Assembly (NCBI GenBank): GCA_903901915.1
Contig: CAIUSV010000012.1
Coordinates: 108,650 to 172,649, forward strand
DNA from: an uncultured Rhodospirillaceae bacterium
Lineage (GTDB): Bacteria > Pseudomonadota > Alphaproteobacteria > Rhodospirillales > Magnetospirillaceae
Length of the DNA stretch: 64,000 nt
Direction of reading: 5' to 3'
Part shown: positions 17,352-26,787 of the stretch, one piece after another
How the letters are laid out: every line of letters starts with the position of its first letter
Numbering within the stretch: the stretch's first letter is position 1
Position numbers and translations under genes: made by a program
Notes under the pieces: generated by a model
What the model saw: only the letters and a program-made list of their open reading frames with translations
What the model was told of the DNA's origin: nothing
Database searches by the model: none

Positions 17352-20300
17352 ATGGGCGGCCTGTCCGGCATCTTCATCCATCGGCCGGTCGCCACCATGC
17401 TGCTGGCGCTGGGGCTGTTCCTGACCGGCATCGTCGCCCTGGACCGGCTGCCGGTGGCGCCGCTGCCCAAGGTGGACTTTCCCACCATCTCGGTTTCCGC
17501 CAAGCTTCCCGGCGCCGACCCCGCCACCATGGCCGCCACGGTGGCGGCGCCGCTGGAGCGCCGCCTGGGCGAGATCCCCGGCGTTGCCGAACTGACCTCG
17601 ACCAGTACCCAGGGCTCGACCAATATCATCGTACAGTTCGAGCTGGATCGCGACATCAACGGCGCCGCCCACGATGTCCAAGCGGCGATCAATGCCGCCG
17701 GTGCCGAACTGGCCGTCGACCTGCCGTCGCCACCGACCTACCGCAAGGTCAATCCGGCCGAGTCGCCCATTCTGATCCTGGCGGTGACGTCGGACTCGTT
17801 GCCGTCGTCCAAGGTCTACGATGCTGCCGACGCCATTCTGGCAAGCCGCATTTCCCAGATCGAGGGCGTCGCCCAGGTGTCGCTGAGCGGCGCCGAGAAG
17901 CCGGCGGTGCGGGTGCGGGTCAATCCCAGCAAGCTGGCGGCCATGGGCCTGGGGTTGGAGGACGTGCGCACCACCCTGGCCCAGGCCAATGTCGATCTGC
18001 CCAAGGGCGCGTTCGATGGCGAGCGCGAGGCCATGTCCATCGCCGCCAACGACCAGCTATATGTCGCCTCCGATTACGCGCCGCTGGTGGTGCGGGCGGC
18101 CAACGGCGCCATCGTGCGCCTGTCGGCCATCGCCCAGGTGGTCGATATGGTCGAGAATGTCCGGCTGGGCGGCTGGTACAACCGCGACAAGGCGGTGCTG
18201 GTGATCATCAGCAAGCAGCCCGGCGCCAACGTGGTCGAGACGGTTGATCGCATCAAGGCGGTGTTGCCGCAACTGCGCAGTTGGATGCCGGCCGGCGCCA
18301 AGCTGTCGGTGATGACCGACCGTACCGGCAACATTCGCGGCAACCTGGACGACGTCGAGACCACCTTGCTGATTTCCATCGGTCTGGTGGTGCTGGTGGT
18401 CTACCTGTCGCTGGGGCGGATGACGCCGACGGTGGCGGCGTCGATCACGGTGCCGCTGTCGCTGGCCGCCACCTTCGCGGTGATGTGGCTGCTGGACTAC
18501 AGCCTCAACAACATCTCGCTGATGGCGGTCACCATCTCGGTCGGCTTCGTGGTCGATGACGCCATCGTCATGATCGAGAACATCGCGCGGCATATCGAGA
18601 ACGGCGAGTCGCCGCTGGCGGCGGCGGTCAGCGGCGCGCGCGAGATCGTATTCACCGTCATTTCCATCACCCTGTCGCTGGTGGCGGTGTTCATCCCGCT
18701 GCTGTTCATGGGCGGCATCATCGGCCGGCTGTTCCGCGAGTTCGCGGTGACGCTGTCGGTGGCCATCGTCGCCTCGGCGCTGGTATCGCTGACGGTGACG
18801 CCGATGGTGTTCGGCCACCTGATGAGCCGTGCCCGGCATCGGCGGCCGTCGCTGTTGGGGCGGGCCGGCGAGGCGGCGATGAACTGGTCCGAGCGGATGT
18901 ACGAGGCCGGTCTGGGTTGGGTGCTGCGCCATCGCCGCATCATGCTGGGGGTGACTTTCGCCACCGTGGCGCTGACCGTCTATCTTTACGGCATCGTGCC
19001 CAAGGGTTTCTTCCCCCCCCAGGACACCGGCATGATCATGGGCACGGTGGAAGGCCGGGTCGATATCTCGTTCCGCTCGATCTCGGAGCGCCAGCAGAAG
19101 GTCGCCGAGGTGGTGCTGTCCGACCCGGCGGTCGAGGCGGTCGGGTCGTTCGTCGGTGTCGGCAGCGCCGGAAACGGCAATCAGGGCCGTATGTTCATCG
19201 GGCTGAAACCGCTGGGCGAGCGCAAGATCAGTGTCCAGGAGGTGATCAACCGCCTGCGGCCGAAGCTGGCCCAGGTCGAGGGTGTGACCGTCTTCATGCA
19301 GGCGGGCCAGGACATCCGCATCGGCGGCCGCATGGGCAAGGCGCAGTTCCAGTTCGTGCTGTGGGACGAATCGCTGGACGAACTGCGCGAGTGGACGCCC
19401 AAGCTGATCGAGCGGCTGCGCCAAGAGCCCGGTCTGGTCGATCTGTCCAGTGACCAGGACGCCGCTCTGCCCCAGGCGCAAGTCGTGGTGGACCGCGATG
19501 CCGCCGCCCGGCTGGGGGTCAGCATGTCCGATGTGGATCAGGTGCTTCAGGACGCCTTCGCCCAACGCCAGGTTTCGACCATCTACACCCAGCGCAACCA
19601 GTACAAGGTGATCCTGGAGGTCGAGCCGCGCTTCATCGAGGACCCGTCGTCGCTGCACCTGCTGTGGGTCAAATCCAAGGATGGCCGGCAGATTCCGCTG
19701 GATTCCCTGGCGCGGTTCGAGTCGACCACCGCGCCGGTGTCGGTGGCGCATCAGGGCCAGTTTCCCGCCTCGACCCTCAGTTTCAACCTGACCCCGGGCA
19801 CGCCGCTGGGCGAGGCCGCCACCAAGCTTCAGGCGGCGGCGCGCGGCATCGGCCTGCCCGCCGGGGTGCATTGGGAATTCGCCGGCAACGCCAAGGTGTT
19901 CGCCGCGTCGCTGGCCGACCAGCCCATTCTGATCGGCGCCGCCCTGCTGGCGATCTACATCGTCCTGGGAGTGCTGTACGAAAGCCTGCTGCATCCTCTG
20001 ACCATCCTGTCGACCCTGCCGTCGGCCGGCATCGGCGCCTTGCTGGCGTTGTTGGCCACCGGCACCGAACTGACCCTGATCAGTGTCATCGGCGTTTTCC
20101 TGCTGATGGGCATCGTCAAGAAGAACGGCATCCTGATGGTGGATTTCGCCATCGAGGCCGAACGGCGCGGGGCCGATCCCGAGACCGCCATTCTGGCCGC
20201 CTGCCGCACCCGCTTCCGTCCCATCACCATGACGACGCTGACGGCGCTGCTGGGGGCGGTGCCGCTGGCGCTGGCCACCGGTCCCGGCGGGGCGTTGCGC

Positions 20301-20447
20301 CAGCCGCTGGGCATCGCCATCGTCGGCGGGCTGTTGCTGTCGCAGTTATTGACGCTGTACACCACCCCTGTGGTTTACCTTTCGCTTGCCCGCGTCTCCC
20401 GCTGGTGGAAGATGCGGCGTGGCCGGGTCACGGAGTCGCTGTCTTGA
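17352..20447 (+). CDS. RND efflux transporter permease (MdtC-like)
   Basis: This second pump of 1031 residues has the same architecture as its upstream neighbour, including VGFVVDDAIVMIENIARHIE in helix 4 and MGIVKKNGILMVDFAIEAE near helix 11. The two are clearly homologous but well diverged, as expected for MdtB/MdtC-type partners rather than a recent duplication. The start ATG follows GGGAGGGCG. The stop overlaps the outer-membrane factor gene by one base. Confidence 0.93.
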   Translation: MGGLSGIFIHRPVATMLLALGLFLTGIVALDRLPVAPLPKVDFPTISVSAKLPGADPATMAATVAAPLERRLGEIPGVAELTSTSTQGSTNIIVQFELDRDINGAAHDVQAAINAAGAELAVDLPSPPTYRKVNPAESPILILAVTSDSLPSSKVYDAADAILASRISQIEGVAQVSLSGAEKPAVRVRVNPSKLAAMGLGLEDVRTTLAQANVDLPKGAFDGEREAMSIAANDQLYVASDYAPLVVRAANGAIVRLSAIAQVVDMVENVRLGGWYNRDKAVLVIISKQPGANVVETVDRIKAVLPQLRSWMPAGAKLSVMTDRTGNIRGNLDDVETTLLISIGLVVLVVYLSLGRMTPTVAASITVPLSLAATFAVMWLLDYSLNNISLMAVTISVGFVVDDAIVMIENIARHIENGESPLAAAVSGAREIVFTVISITLSLVAVFIPLLFMGGIIGRLFREFAVTLSVAIVASALVSLTVTPMVFGHLMSRARHRRPSLLGRAGEAAMNWSERMYEAGLGWVLRHRRIMLGVTFATVALTVYLYGIVPKGFFPPQDTGMIMGTVEGRVDISFRSISERQQKVAEVVLSDPAVEAVGSFVGVGSAGNGNQGRMFIGLKPLGERKISVQEVINRLRPKLAQVEGVTVFMQAGQDIRIGGRMGKAQFQFVLWDESLDELREWTPKLIERLRQEPGLVDLSSDQDAALPQAQVVVDRDAAARLGVSMSDVDQVLQDAFAQRQVSTIYTQRNQYKVILEVEPRFIEDPSSLHLLWVKSKDGRQIPLDSLARFESTTAPVSVAHQGQFPASTLSFNLTPGTPLGEAATKLQAAARGIGLPAGVHWEFAGNAKVFAASLADQPILIGAALLAIYIVLGVLYESLLHPLTILSTLPSAGIGALLALLATGTELTLISVIGVFLLMGIVKKNGILMVDFAIEAERRGADPETAILAACRTRFRPITMTTLTALLGAVPLALATGPGGALRQPLGIAIVGGLLLSQLLTLYTTPVVYLSLARVSRWWKMRRGRVTESLS

Positions 20448-21850
20448 TGAAGAGAATCGCGTCCGCCATCGCGGTGGTGCTGCTTGCCGGCTGCTCGGTC
20501 GGCGACGCCTATGTCCGCCCCGCGGTCAAGCCGCCCACCGCCTGGAAAGCCGCCGCCGCCCCCGCTGCCGCCGCTTGGCCGTCGGCCGATTGGTGGCGCT
20601 ATTTCCGTTCGCTCAGGCTGGACGAACTGATGCGCCAGGGCCAGCAGGGCAATTTCGATCTTGCCGCCGCCATGGCCCGCGTGCGCCAGGCCGACGCCCA
20701 GGTCGCCATCGCCGGCGCCTCGCTGCTGCCGTCGCTGTCGGGCAGTGCCGGCGCCACCCGTTCGCGGGCGTCGTCGTCGGCCGGCTCGTCGTCGTCCACC
20801 AAGGGTACGGTCAAGCCGGTCTACACCACCTCGACCAACACCCTGCTCAACGCTAGCTATGAAATCGACTTCTGGGGCAAGAATGCCAACACGGTGAATT
20901 CGGCCGAGGCGGCAGCCCAGGCCAGCCGTTTCGATCAGCAGACGGTGGTACTGACCATGCAATCGGGCATCGCCACCACCTATTTCGATCTTCTGGGGGC
21001 GCAGGAGCGGGTGCGGCTGGCGCAGGAAAGCGTCGTCAATTCGCAAAGTATCCTGGCGGTGTTCCGCGATCGGCTGCTGGCGGGAACCGCGACCTCGCTC
21101 GATGTCGCCCAGCAGGAAAGCGTGGTGGCGACTCAGCGCGCCGCCATCCCGCCGCTGGAGCAGCAGATCCGCCAGGACTTCAACGCGCTGGCGGTTCTGG
21201 TCGGCCGTCTGCCCCAGGAAATGGAACTGGTGCCCGAGACCCTGGAGATGATCGGGGTGCCGCCGGTGGCGCCGGGGCTGCCCTCCGAACTGCTGATCCG
21301 CCGGCCCGACGTCCAGTCGGCCGAGGCCAGTCTGCGTGCCGCCAACGCCGACATCGCGGTGGCCCGTGCCGCCTGGTTCCCGTCCATATCACTGACCGGT
21401 CAGGGTGGTTTCCAAAGCGTCGATCTCTCCAAGATGATGAGCCATTCCAGCCTGCTGTTCTCGGTGGGGCCGACGCTCAGCCTGCCGATCTTCGACGCCG
21501 GCAGGATTGCCGGTACCGTCGAGCAGAAGCGGGCGCGCTGGGACGAACTGGCCCAGACCTACCGCAAGGCGGTGGTGTCGGCGTTCTCCGACGTGGAAAA
21601 TGCCCTGATCGCGGTGGAAAAGACCGCCGAGGAGGTCGAGGCGCAGAAGGTGTCGGAAAGCACCGCCCGGCGCGCCTTCGTCATCGCGCAGGAACAGATG
21701 GCCGGCGGTATCGTCGATGTCACCAGCGTGCTCAACACCCAAAAGACGCTGTTTTCGGCCCAGGATGCCCTGATCCAGGCCCGGCTTGCCCATCTTCAGG
21801 CGGTGATCGGGCTTTACAAGGCCATGGGGGGCGGCTGGTCGGCCGGCTGA
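20447..21850 (+). CDS. NodT-family outer membrane efflux lipoprotein
   Basis: This 467-residue TolC-like protein would be the outer-membrane duct of the efflux system. A lipoprotein signal ends in LLAGCS with the acylated cysteine at C16. The two OEP repeats follow, with long helices, VAQQESVVATQRA in the first and a repeat ending VTSVLNTQKTLFSAQDALIQA. A Ser-rich stretch near residue 110 lies in a predicted surface region. The start ATG overlaps the pump stop (TGATG). The final 37 bases overlap the end of the convergent iclR gene. Confidence 0.92.
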   Translation: MKRIASAIAVVLLAGCSVGDAYVRPAVKPPTAWKAAAAPAAAAWPSADWWRYFRSLRLDELMRQGQQGNFDLAAAMARVRQADAQVAIAGASLLPSLSGSAGATRSRASSSAGSSSSTKGTVKPVYTTSTNTLLNASYEIDFWGKNANTVNSAEAAAQASRFDQQTVVLTMQSGIATTYFDLLGAQERVRLAQESVVNSQSILAVFRDRLLAGTATSLDVAQQESVVATQRAAIPPLEQQIRQDFNALAVLVGRLPQEMELVPETLEMIGVPPVAPGLPSELLIRRPDVQSAEASLRAANADIAVARAAWFPSISLTGQGGFQSVDLSKMMSHSSLLFSVGPTLSLPIFDAGRIAGTVEQKRARWDELAQTYRKAVVSAFSDVENALIAVEKTAEEVEAQKVSESTARRAFVIAQEQMAGGIVDVTSVLNTQKTLFSAQDALIQARLAHLQAVIGLYKAMGGGWSAG

Positions 21851-22635
21851 TCCGGCGGCCGACCACCGAAGGCGGCGGTGATGTCCAGGGCGCCCTGGCG
21901 TACCAGTTCGCCCAGGGTCGCGATCCGGTGGTTATCGACCCGCGCCATCGGGCCGGATAGCGACACCGCCCCCACCGGCAGGCCGGTGTCGTCGAAGATG
22001 GCGGCGGCGGCGCAGCGCATGCCGATGGAATGCTCTTCGTCGTCCACGGCATAGCCCAGGCGGCGGACGGTTTCCAACTCGGCGAACAGCCGTGACGGCG
22101 CGGTGATGGTGTTGGGGGTAAGCTGCGGCAGCCCGCGCCAATCGATCAGCTTGCGCACCTGACGTTCGGGCAGGTAAGCCATCACCGCCTTGCCCAGCGC
22201 CGAGCAGTACAGCCCCACCCGCGCTCCGATCCGGGCCATGGCCCGCATCATCTCCGGGCTTTCCTCCTGGGCGAGATAGATCATCGCCTCGCCCTCGGGA
22301 ATGGCGAGGTTGGCGGTCTCGCCGCTGTCTTCTACCAGCCGGCGCAGCACCGGCCGGGCGATGGCGGTGATTTCCCGCGCCCGCTTGAACGAACTGCCGA
22401 CGATGAATGCCTGGACCCCGATCTGCCACAGTCCCCGTTCCTTGGCGAAACGGACATAGCCGGCCAGTTGCAAGGTGGTGAGCAGGCGATGAACGGTGGA
22501 CAGCGCCAACCCCGAGGCGGCCGCCACCTCGGACAGGCTGAGGCCCTGGTCGGCCCCGGCCAGGACATCGAGCAGGCCCAACGCCCGGGTCAGCGACTGC
22601 ACCTGTCCCGGCTCGGCGGCCTTGGCTGCTTTCAC
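21814..22635 (-). CDS. IclR-family transcriptional regulator of the glycolate operon
   Basis: This 273-residue regulator has an N-terminal winged helix-turn-helix (about residues 10-70, with LSLSEVAAASGLALSTVHRLL) and a C-terminal IclR effector domain that usually binds small carboxylates. The GTG start at 22635 overlaps the glcF stop (GTGA). An ATG at 22665 would extend it into glcF by ten residues. It is the last gene of glcBGDEF-iclR, where E. coli instead uses the GntR-type GlcC. Glycolate or glyoxylate is therefore the likely effector (inference). The palindrome at 29066-29080 is its best candidate site. The C-terminal tail is Pro/Gln-rich and overlaps the convergent nodT-like gene. Confidence 0.9.
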   Translation of the reverse strand: MKAAKAAEPGQVQSLTRALGLLDVLAGADQGLSLSEVAAASGLALSTVHRLLTTLQLAGYVRFAKERGLWQIGVQAFIVGSSFKRAREITAIARPVLRRLVEDSGETANLAIPEGEAMIYLAQEESPEMMRAMARIGARVGLYCSALGKAVMAYLPERQVRKLIDWRGLPQLTPNTITAPSRLFAELETVRRLGYAVDDEEHSIGMRCAAAAIFDDTGLPVGAVSLSGPMARVDNHRIATLGELVRQGALDITAAFGGRPPDQPADQPPPMAL

Positions 22636-23858
22636 GGCCGGGCCTCGTCCAGCAATTCGATCCAATGCCTCACCGGCGTGTCGGTGCCGCCCTGAAGGTG
22701 CAACTGGCAGCCGATATTGGCGGTGACGATCACCTCGGGCGCCGCCATTCCGGTCAGCGCAGCCAGCTTGCGCCGGCGCAGCCGTCGGCCCATCTCAGGT
22801 TCCAGCAGCGAGTTGGCGCCGCCCGAGCCGCAGCACAGATGCTTTTCCGCCGCCGGGGCGACCGCGAAACCCAAGCGGCCGACGATGGTTTCCACCGCGT
22901 CGGGCAGCTTCAGGGCGTGCTGCTGCGAGCACGGCACATGGACGGCGACCTGCCTGCCGTTGCCGTCGATACCCAGGCGGGACAGGTCCTCGGCCAGCAG
23001 GATCTCGCCCAGATCGCGGGCCAGCGCCGAAATGCGCCGGGCCTTGGCGGCATAGGCCGGGTCGTCGGCCAGGATGTCGCCATAGTCGTGAATGAACGAG
23101 CCACAGCCCGAGGCGGTGGGGACGATGGCCTCGGCGCCGGCCTCGATCAGCGGCCACCAGGCGTCGATGTTGCGCCGCGCCTGATCCAGCCCTTCGGCGG
23201 CCGCGCCCATGTGGTAGCCCAGCGCGCCGCAGCATCCGGCGGCGGGGGCGGTGACCATGCTGATGCCCAGCCGATCCAGCACGCGGGCGGCGGCGATGTT
23301 GGTGGCGGGAGCGGCCGCCTTCTGGACGCAACCGGCCAGCGCCAGCATCACCCGGGGATGGTGGCGTTCCGGAGCGGTCCCGGTGGGGCGGGCGCGCCCG
23401 ACCATGCGGGCCAGCGACGACGGCAGCAGCGGCCGGACCATCCGTCCCAGGCCCAGTAGCGACGCCAGCCGCCCGCTGTCGCCCAGCACCTTGCGCACCA
23501 GCCAGCGCCGAAACCGGTCCTGGCGGGAGCGGGGAAGCTCGACCTCGGCCACGGCGCGGGCGATGTCGATCAGCCGGCCATAGCGCACCCCGGAAGGGCA
23601 GGTGGTTTCGCACGAACGGCAGGCGAGGCAGCGGTCGAGATGGCTGCGGGTCCGCCCGGTGATGGGGGCGCCCTCCAGCATGGCCTTGATCAGGTAGATA
23701 CGGCCGCGCGGTCCGTCGCGCTCGTCGCGCAACTCGGTATAGGTGGGACAGGTGGCGGTGCAAAAGCCGCAATGGACGCAGGCGCCGATGATGGCCTTGG
23801 CGTCGGCGGCCCAGGGCTGGTTATGGAAGCGGGGGGCAAGCTCGCTCTGCATGATCAC
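22632..23858 (-). CDS. glcF: Glycolate oxidase iron-sulfur subunit GlcF
   Basis: GlcF passes electrons from the flavin subunits GlcD and GlcE to the respiratory chain. The 408-residue protein has two ferredoxin-type 4Fe-4S motifs, CVHCGFCTATCP and CLACRSCETTCP, followed by two cysteine-rich CCG domains (AGCCGALGYHMG and HLCCGSGGANS). The start is GTG at 23858, overlapping the glcE stop as GTGA. An in-frame ATG two codons on is the alternative. It is the fifth gene of the glc operon. Confidence 0.95.
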   Translation of the reverse strand: MIMQSELAPRFHNQPWAADAKAIIGACVHCGFCTATCPTYTELRDERDGPRGRIYLIKAMLEGAPITGRTRSHLDRCLACRSCETTCPSGVRYGRLIDIARAVAEVELPRSRQDRFRRWLVRKVLGDSGRLASLLGLGRMVRPLLPSSLARMVGRARPTGTAPERHHPRVMLALAGCVQKAAAPATNIAAARVLDRLGISMVTAPAAGCCGALGYHMGAAAEGLDQARRNIDAWWPLIEAGAEAIVPTASGCGSFIHDYGDILADDPAYAAKARRISALARDLGEILLAEDLSRLGIDGNGRQVAVHVPCSQQHALKLPDAVETIVGRLGFAVAPAAEKHLCCGSGGANSLLEPEMGRRLRRRKLAALTGMAAPEVIVTANIGCQLHLQGGTDTPVRHWIELLDEARP

Positions 23859-24886
23859 ATCCAGCCGTAGAGGCGGCCGGGATTGAAGATCCCCGCCGGG
23901 TCGAACGACGCCTTCAGGCGTTGGTGAAGCGCGGCCAGCGCCGGTGGCGGAGATTGCCGCACCTCGGCCGTCCGGTCACCGCCCTTGAACAGGGTGGCGT
24001 GGCCGCCGGCCGCGCTCGCCGCCGCAGCCATGGTGGCAAGATCGCCCCCCCGTATCCAGCGTTGCGACCCGCCCCAGTCGATCAGGGTGGCGGCGCCGTT
24101 CAGCAGCGGCGGCGCCGTCGACGCCACCGACAGCCGCCACAGCGGTTCATCGCCGGCGAAAAAAGCCAGCCGCTGCTCGCGCAGATCGGCCCAGAAGGCG
24201 TCGGAGCCGTCCAGCACCTTGCCGCCCGCCAGCTCGGCGGGGACCGGCCCGGAAAAGCGCAGATACAGGCGGCCATCGACCCAGGCGGCGGCGCTAAGCG
24301 GCACCGGGCGCCCGGCCAGTTCGTTCATCCGCCTGATGGCGCCGGCCTGATCGACGGCTTCGGTGAGGGTCAGGGTGGAGCGGGGGGCGGGCAACACCTT
24401 CAGGCTGATTTCGCCGACCACCCCCAGGGTTCCCAGCGCCCCGGCCTGCAAGCGCGACAGGTCATAGCCGGCGACGTTCTTCATCACCTGGCCGCCGAAA
24501 CGCAGATACTCGCCCTTGCCGTTGATCAGCCGCACCCCCAGCACCATGTCGCGGAACGAGCCGCCCCAGGGCCGCGCCGGTCCCGACAGGTTGCAGGCCA
24601 GGGTGCCGCCCAAGGTGGCGCCGGTCCCGAAATGAGGCGGCTCGAACGACAGCGCCTGATCATTCTCGGCCAATGCCGCCTCGATTTCGGTCAGCGGGGT
24701 ACCGGCGCGGGCGGTCAGCACCAGTTCCGACGGCCGATAGGTGACGATGCCGCGATGGCCGGTGATATCGAGCGCCTCGCCGGTGGCGGCGCGACCGAGG
24801 ATGCCGGCCTTGCTGCCGCCGCCCCGGATGTCGAGCGGGCGGCGGGCCTCGGCGGCGGTGCGGATCTGATCGATGATGTGGCGCAT
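23855..24886 (-). CDS. glcE: Glycolate oxidase FAD-binding subunit GlcE
   Basis: This 343-residue FAD-binding subunit works with GlcD in glycolate oxidation. It has a vanillyl-alcohol-oxidase-type FAD fold with the RGGGSKAG loop near the N-terminus, then FGTGATLGGTLACNLSGP and MKNVAGYDLSRL, and ends with the usual FDPAGIFNPGRLY block. The ATG at 24886 lies two bases after the glcD stop, which fixes the start. The open frame continues upstream inside glcD, but that part is a shadow. Confidence 0.94.
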   Translation of the reverse strand: MRHIIDQIRTAAEARRPLDIRGGGSKAGILGRAATGEALDITGHRGIVTYRPSELVLTARAGTPLTEIEAALAENDQALSFEPPHFGTGATLGGTLACNLSGPARPWGGSFRDMVLGVRLINGKGEYLRFGGQVMKNVAGYDLSRLQAGALGTLGVVGEISLKVLPAPRSTLTLTEAVDQAGAIRRMNELAGRPVPLSAAAWVDGRLYLRFSGPVPAELAGGKVLDGSDAFWADLREQRLAFFAGDEPLWRLSVASTAPPLLNGAATLIDWGGSQRWIRGGDLATMAAAASAAGGHATLFKGGDRTAEVRQSPPPALAALHQRLKASFDPAGIFNPGRLYGWM

Positions 24887-24888
24887 GG

Positions 24889-26331
24889 TCAGAATCCCCC
24901 CCCGCGCAGCGCCCGGTATTCCTGGCACTGTCGCAGCAGCGGCACGCCCTTGCCGGGGTTGAGGGTTCCAGCGGGATCGAACGCCGCCTTGACGGCGTGG
25001 AACTGGGTAATCTCGTCGTCGCCGAACTGGGCGGCCATCTGGCGGATCTTTTCCAGCCCGACGCCGTGTTCGCCGGTGATGCAGCCACCGGCCTCGACGC
25101 ACAGTTCCAGAATGCGGCCGCCGAACTCCTCGGTCTTTTCGATCTGGCCGGGAACACCGGCGTCGAACAGGATCAGCGGATGCAGGTTGCCGTCGCCGGC
25201 ATGGAAGACATTGGCGACGGCCAAGCCGTATTCCTCGGACAGGGCGGCGATGTGCTCCAGCACGTTGGACAGTTCGGCGCGCGGGATGGTGCCGTCCATG
25301 CAGTAGTAGTCGGGCGAGATGCGGCCCACCGCCGGAAACGCCGATTTGCGGCCCTTCCACAGCAATTGCCGTTCGGCTTCGTTGCGCGACACCCTGAGGC
25401 TGATGGGGGCGGTGCGGCCCATCACCGCCTCGACCCGGGCCAACTGGTCGGCGACCTCCTCGCGGCTGCCATCGACCTCGCACAGCAGCAGCGCCGCCGC
25501 CTCGGTGGGATAGCCGGCCTGGGCGAAAGCCTCGGCGGCGCGGATCGCCGGTCCATCCATCATTTCCAGGCCGGCGGGAATGATGCCCTCGGCTATGATC
25601 TGCTGCACCGCGTCGCCGGCCTGACGCAGGGTGGCGTAGCCCGCCACCACCACCTGGGCGACCTCGGGCAGCGGCAACAGCTTGACGGTGGCTTCGACGA
25701 CGATACCCAGCAGTCCTTCCGAGCCGGTGATCAGGGCCATCATGTCGTAGCCGGCGCTGTCGAGCCCCAGCCCGCCCAGGCTGACCAGTTCACCATCCAC
25801 CGTCACCAGCTCCACCGCCATGACGTTGTGGACGGTCAGGCCGTATTTCAGGCAATGCACCCCGCCGGAATTCTCGGCGACATTGCCGCCGATGGTGCAG
25901 GCGATCTGCGACGACGGATCGGGGCCGTAATAGAGACCCAGCGGCTTGGCCGCCTGGGAAATGGCGAGGTTGGTCACTCCCGGCTGCACCCGGGCGGTGC
26001 GCGCCGCCTTGTCGAGTTCAAGAACGCGGTCGAGGCGGGCGAGACTGAGCAGCACGCCCTCGGGATGGGGGGTCGCTCCCGCCGACAGGCCGGTGCCGGC
26101 GCCGCGCGCCACCAGCTTGACGCCGTGGCGGTGGCACAGCCGTACCACGGCGCGGACCTCGTCCACCGTGCCGGGCAGCACCACCATCATGGGCTGTTGG
26201 CTGATGATGGCGAGGCCGTCGCATTCGTAGGGCTTGGCGGTCTCGGCGTCGGCGATCACGAAGCGGGGATCGACGATCCTCCGCAGTTCCTCGGCCAGAC
26301 GGCCGCGGTCGATGGCCGACGCCGGCGCCAT
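24889..26331 (-). CDS. glcD: Glycolate oxidase subunit GlcD (FAD-linked)
   Basis: GlcD is the catalytic flavoprotein that oxidises glycolate (and D-lactate) to glyoxylate (or pyruvate). The 480-residue protein has the FAD_binding_4 domain, with the PP-loop-like RGAGTGLSAGATPHPEG and IGGNVAENSGGVHCLKYG. The C-terminal FAD-oxidase domain has NVFHAGDGNLHPLILFD and ITGEHGVGLEK, and the ending is FDPAGTLNPGKG. The start is one base after the glcG stop. Its partners glcE and glcF follow. Confidence 0.95.
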   Translation of the reverse strand: MAPASAIDRGRLAEELRRIVDPRFVIADAETAKPYECDGLAIISQQPMMVVLPGTVDEVRAVVRLCHRHGVKLVARGAGTGLSAGATPHPEGVLLSLARLDRVLELDKAARTARVQPGVTNLAISQAAKPLGLYYGPDPSSQIACTIGGNVAENSGGVHCLKYGLTVHNVMAVELVTVDGELVSLGGLGLDSAGYDMMALITGSEGLLGIVVEATVKLLPLPEVAQVVVAGYATLRQAGDAVQQIIAEGIIPAGLEMMDGPAIRAAEAFAQAGYPTEAAALLLCEVDGSREEVADQLARVEAVMGRTAPISLRVSRNEAERQLLWKGRKSAFPAVGRISPDYYCMDGTIPRAELSNVLEHIAALSEEYGLAVANVFHAGDGNLHPLILFDAGVPGQIEKTEEFGGRILELCVEAGGCITGEHGVGLEKIRQMAAQFGDDEITQFHAVKAAFDPAGTLNPGKGVPLLRQCQEYRALRGGGF

Positions 26332-26332
26332 C

Positions 26333-26755
26333 TTAAAGGCTCGCCAGGAAGTGGTCGATGCCGGCCTGGGCGCACTGCATGTCCTGCTGCGGCGTGCCCG
26401 AACTGAGACCGATGCCGCCGACCACGGTGCCGCCCACCGACACCGGCAGTCCGCCGCCGACCACGCACAGCCGCCCGCCCATGGAGGTGTGGATGCCGAA
26501 GGCGAGGTTTCCCGGCACGCAGGCGGCGTTGTACTCGTGGGTCGCCTTGCGGGCGGCGGCGGCGGTGTAGGCCTTGTCCTGACAGATGGTGACGCTGGTG
26601 ATCTTGCCGCCGTCCATGCGCTCGAAGGCGATCAGATTGCCGGATTCGTCCACCACGGCGATGCACATGGGAATGCCGATCTTGGTGGCTTCGGCGCGGG
26701 CGCCGTCGATCAGCACCTTGGCTTCGGCGATGGACAGTCGTTGAATGGTCAGCAT
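26333..26755 (-). CDS. glcG: GlcG/HbpS-family heme-binding protein
   Basis: This is a 140-residue member of the DUF336 family (GlcG, HbpS, PduO C-terminal domain), whose members often bind heme or corrinoid. GlcG has no settled biochemical role, but it recurs in glycolate oxidase operons. Family blocks visible are ALIDGARAEA-like, CIAVVDESGNLIAFERMDG and GGRLCVVGGGLPV followed by VGGIGLSSG. There is no signal peptide, so it should be cytoplasmic. AAGGA precedes the ATG. It lies between glcB (32 bases upstream) and glcD (one-base gap). Confidence 0.88.
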   Translation of the reverse strand: MLTIQRLSIAEAKVLIDGARAEATKIGIPMCIAVVDESGNLIAFERMDGGKITSVTICQDKAYTAAAARKATHEYNAACVPGNLAFGIHTSMGGRLCVVGGGLPVSVGGTVVGGIGLSSGTPQQDMQCAQAGIDHFLASL

Positions 26756-26787
26756 GGGTTCGGGTCCTTTCGTTGAATGGGGATGGA

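Noticed and set aside
15318..17681. 787-codon minus-strand frame across the RND pump genes
   Set aside because: It is antisense to two well-defined pump genes, has extreme His/Gln/Arg content and no recognisable motif.
14253..20447. The two RND pumps as a recent tandem duplication
   Set aside because: They are alike only at conserved motifs and differ throughout otherwise. MdtB/MdtC-type pairs are ancient partners.
24997..26406. Long open frames on the plus strand across the glc genes
   Set aside because: They mirror glcD on the opposite strand. The translation is the His/Gln/Gly-rich type produced by the complement of GC-rich codons and has no domain.
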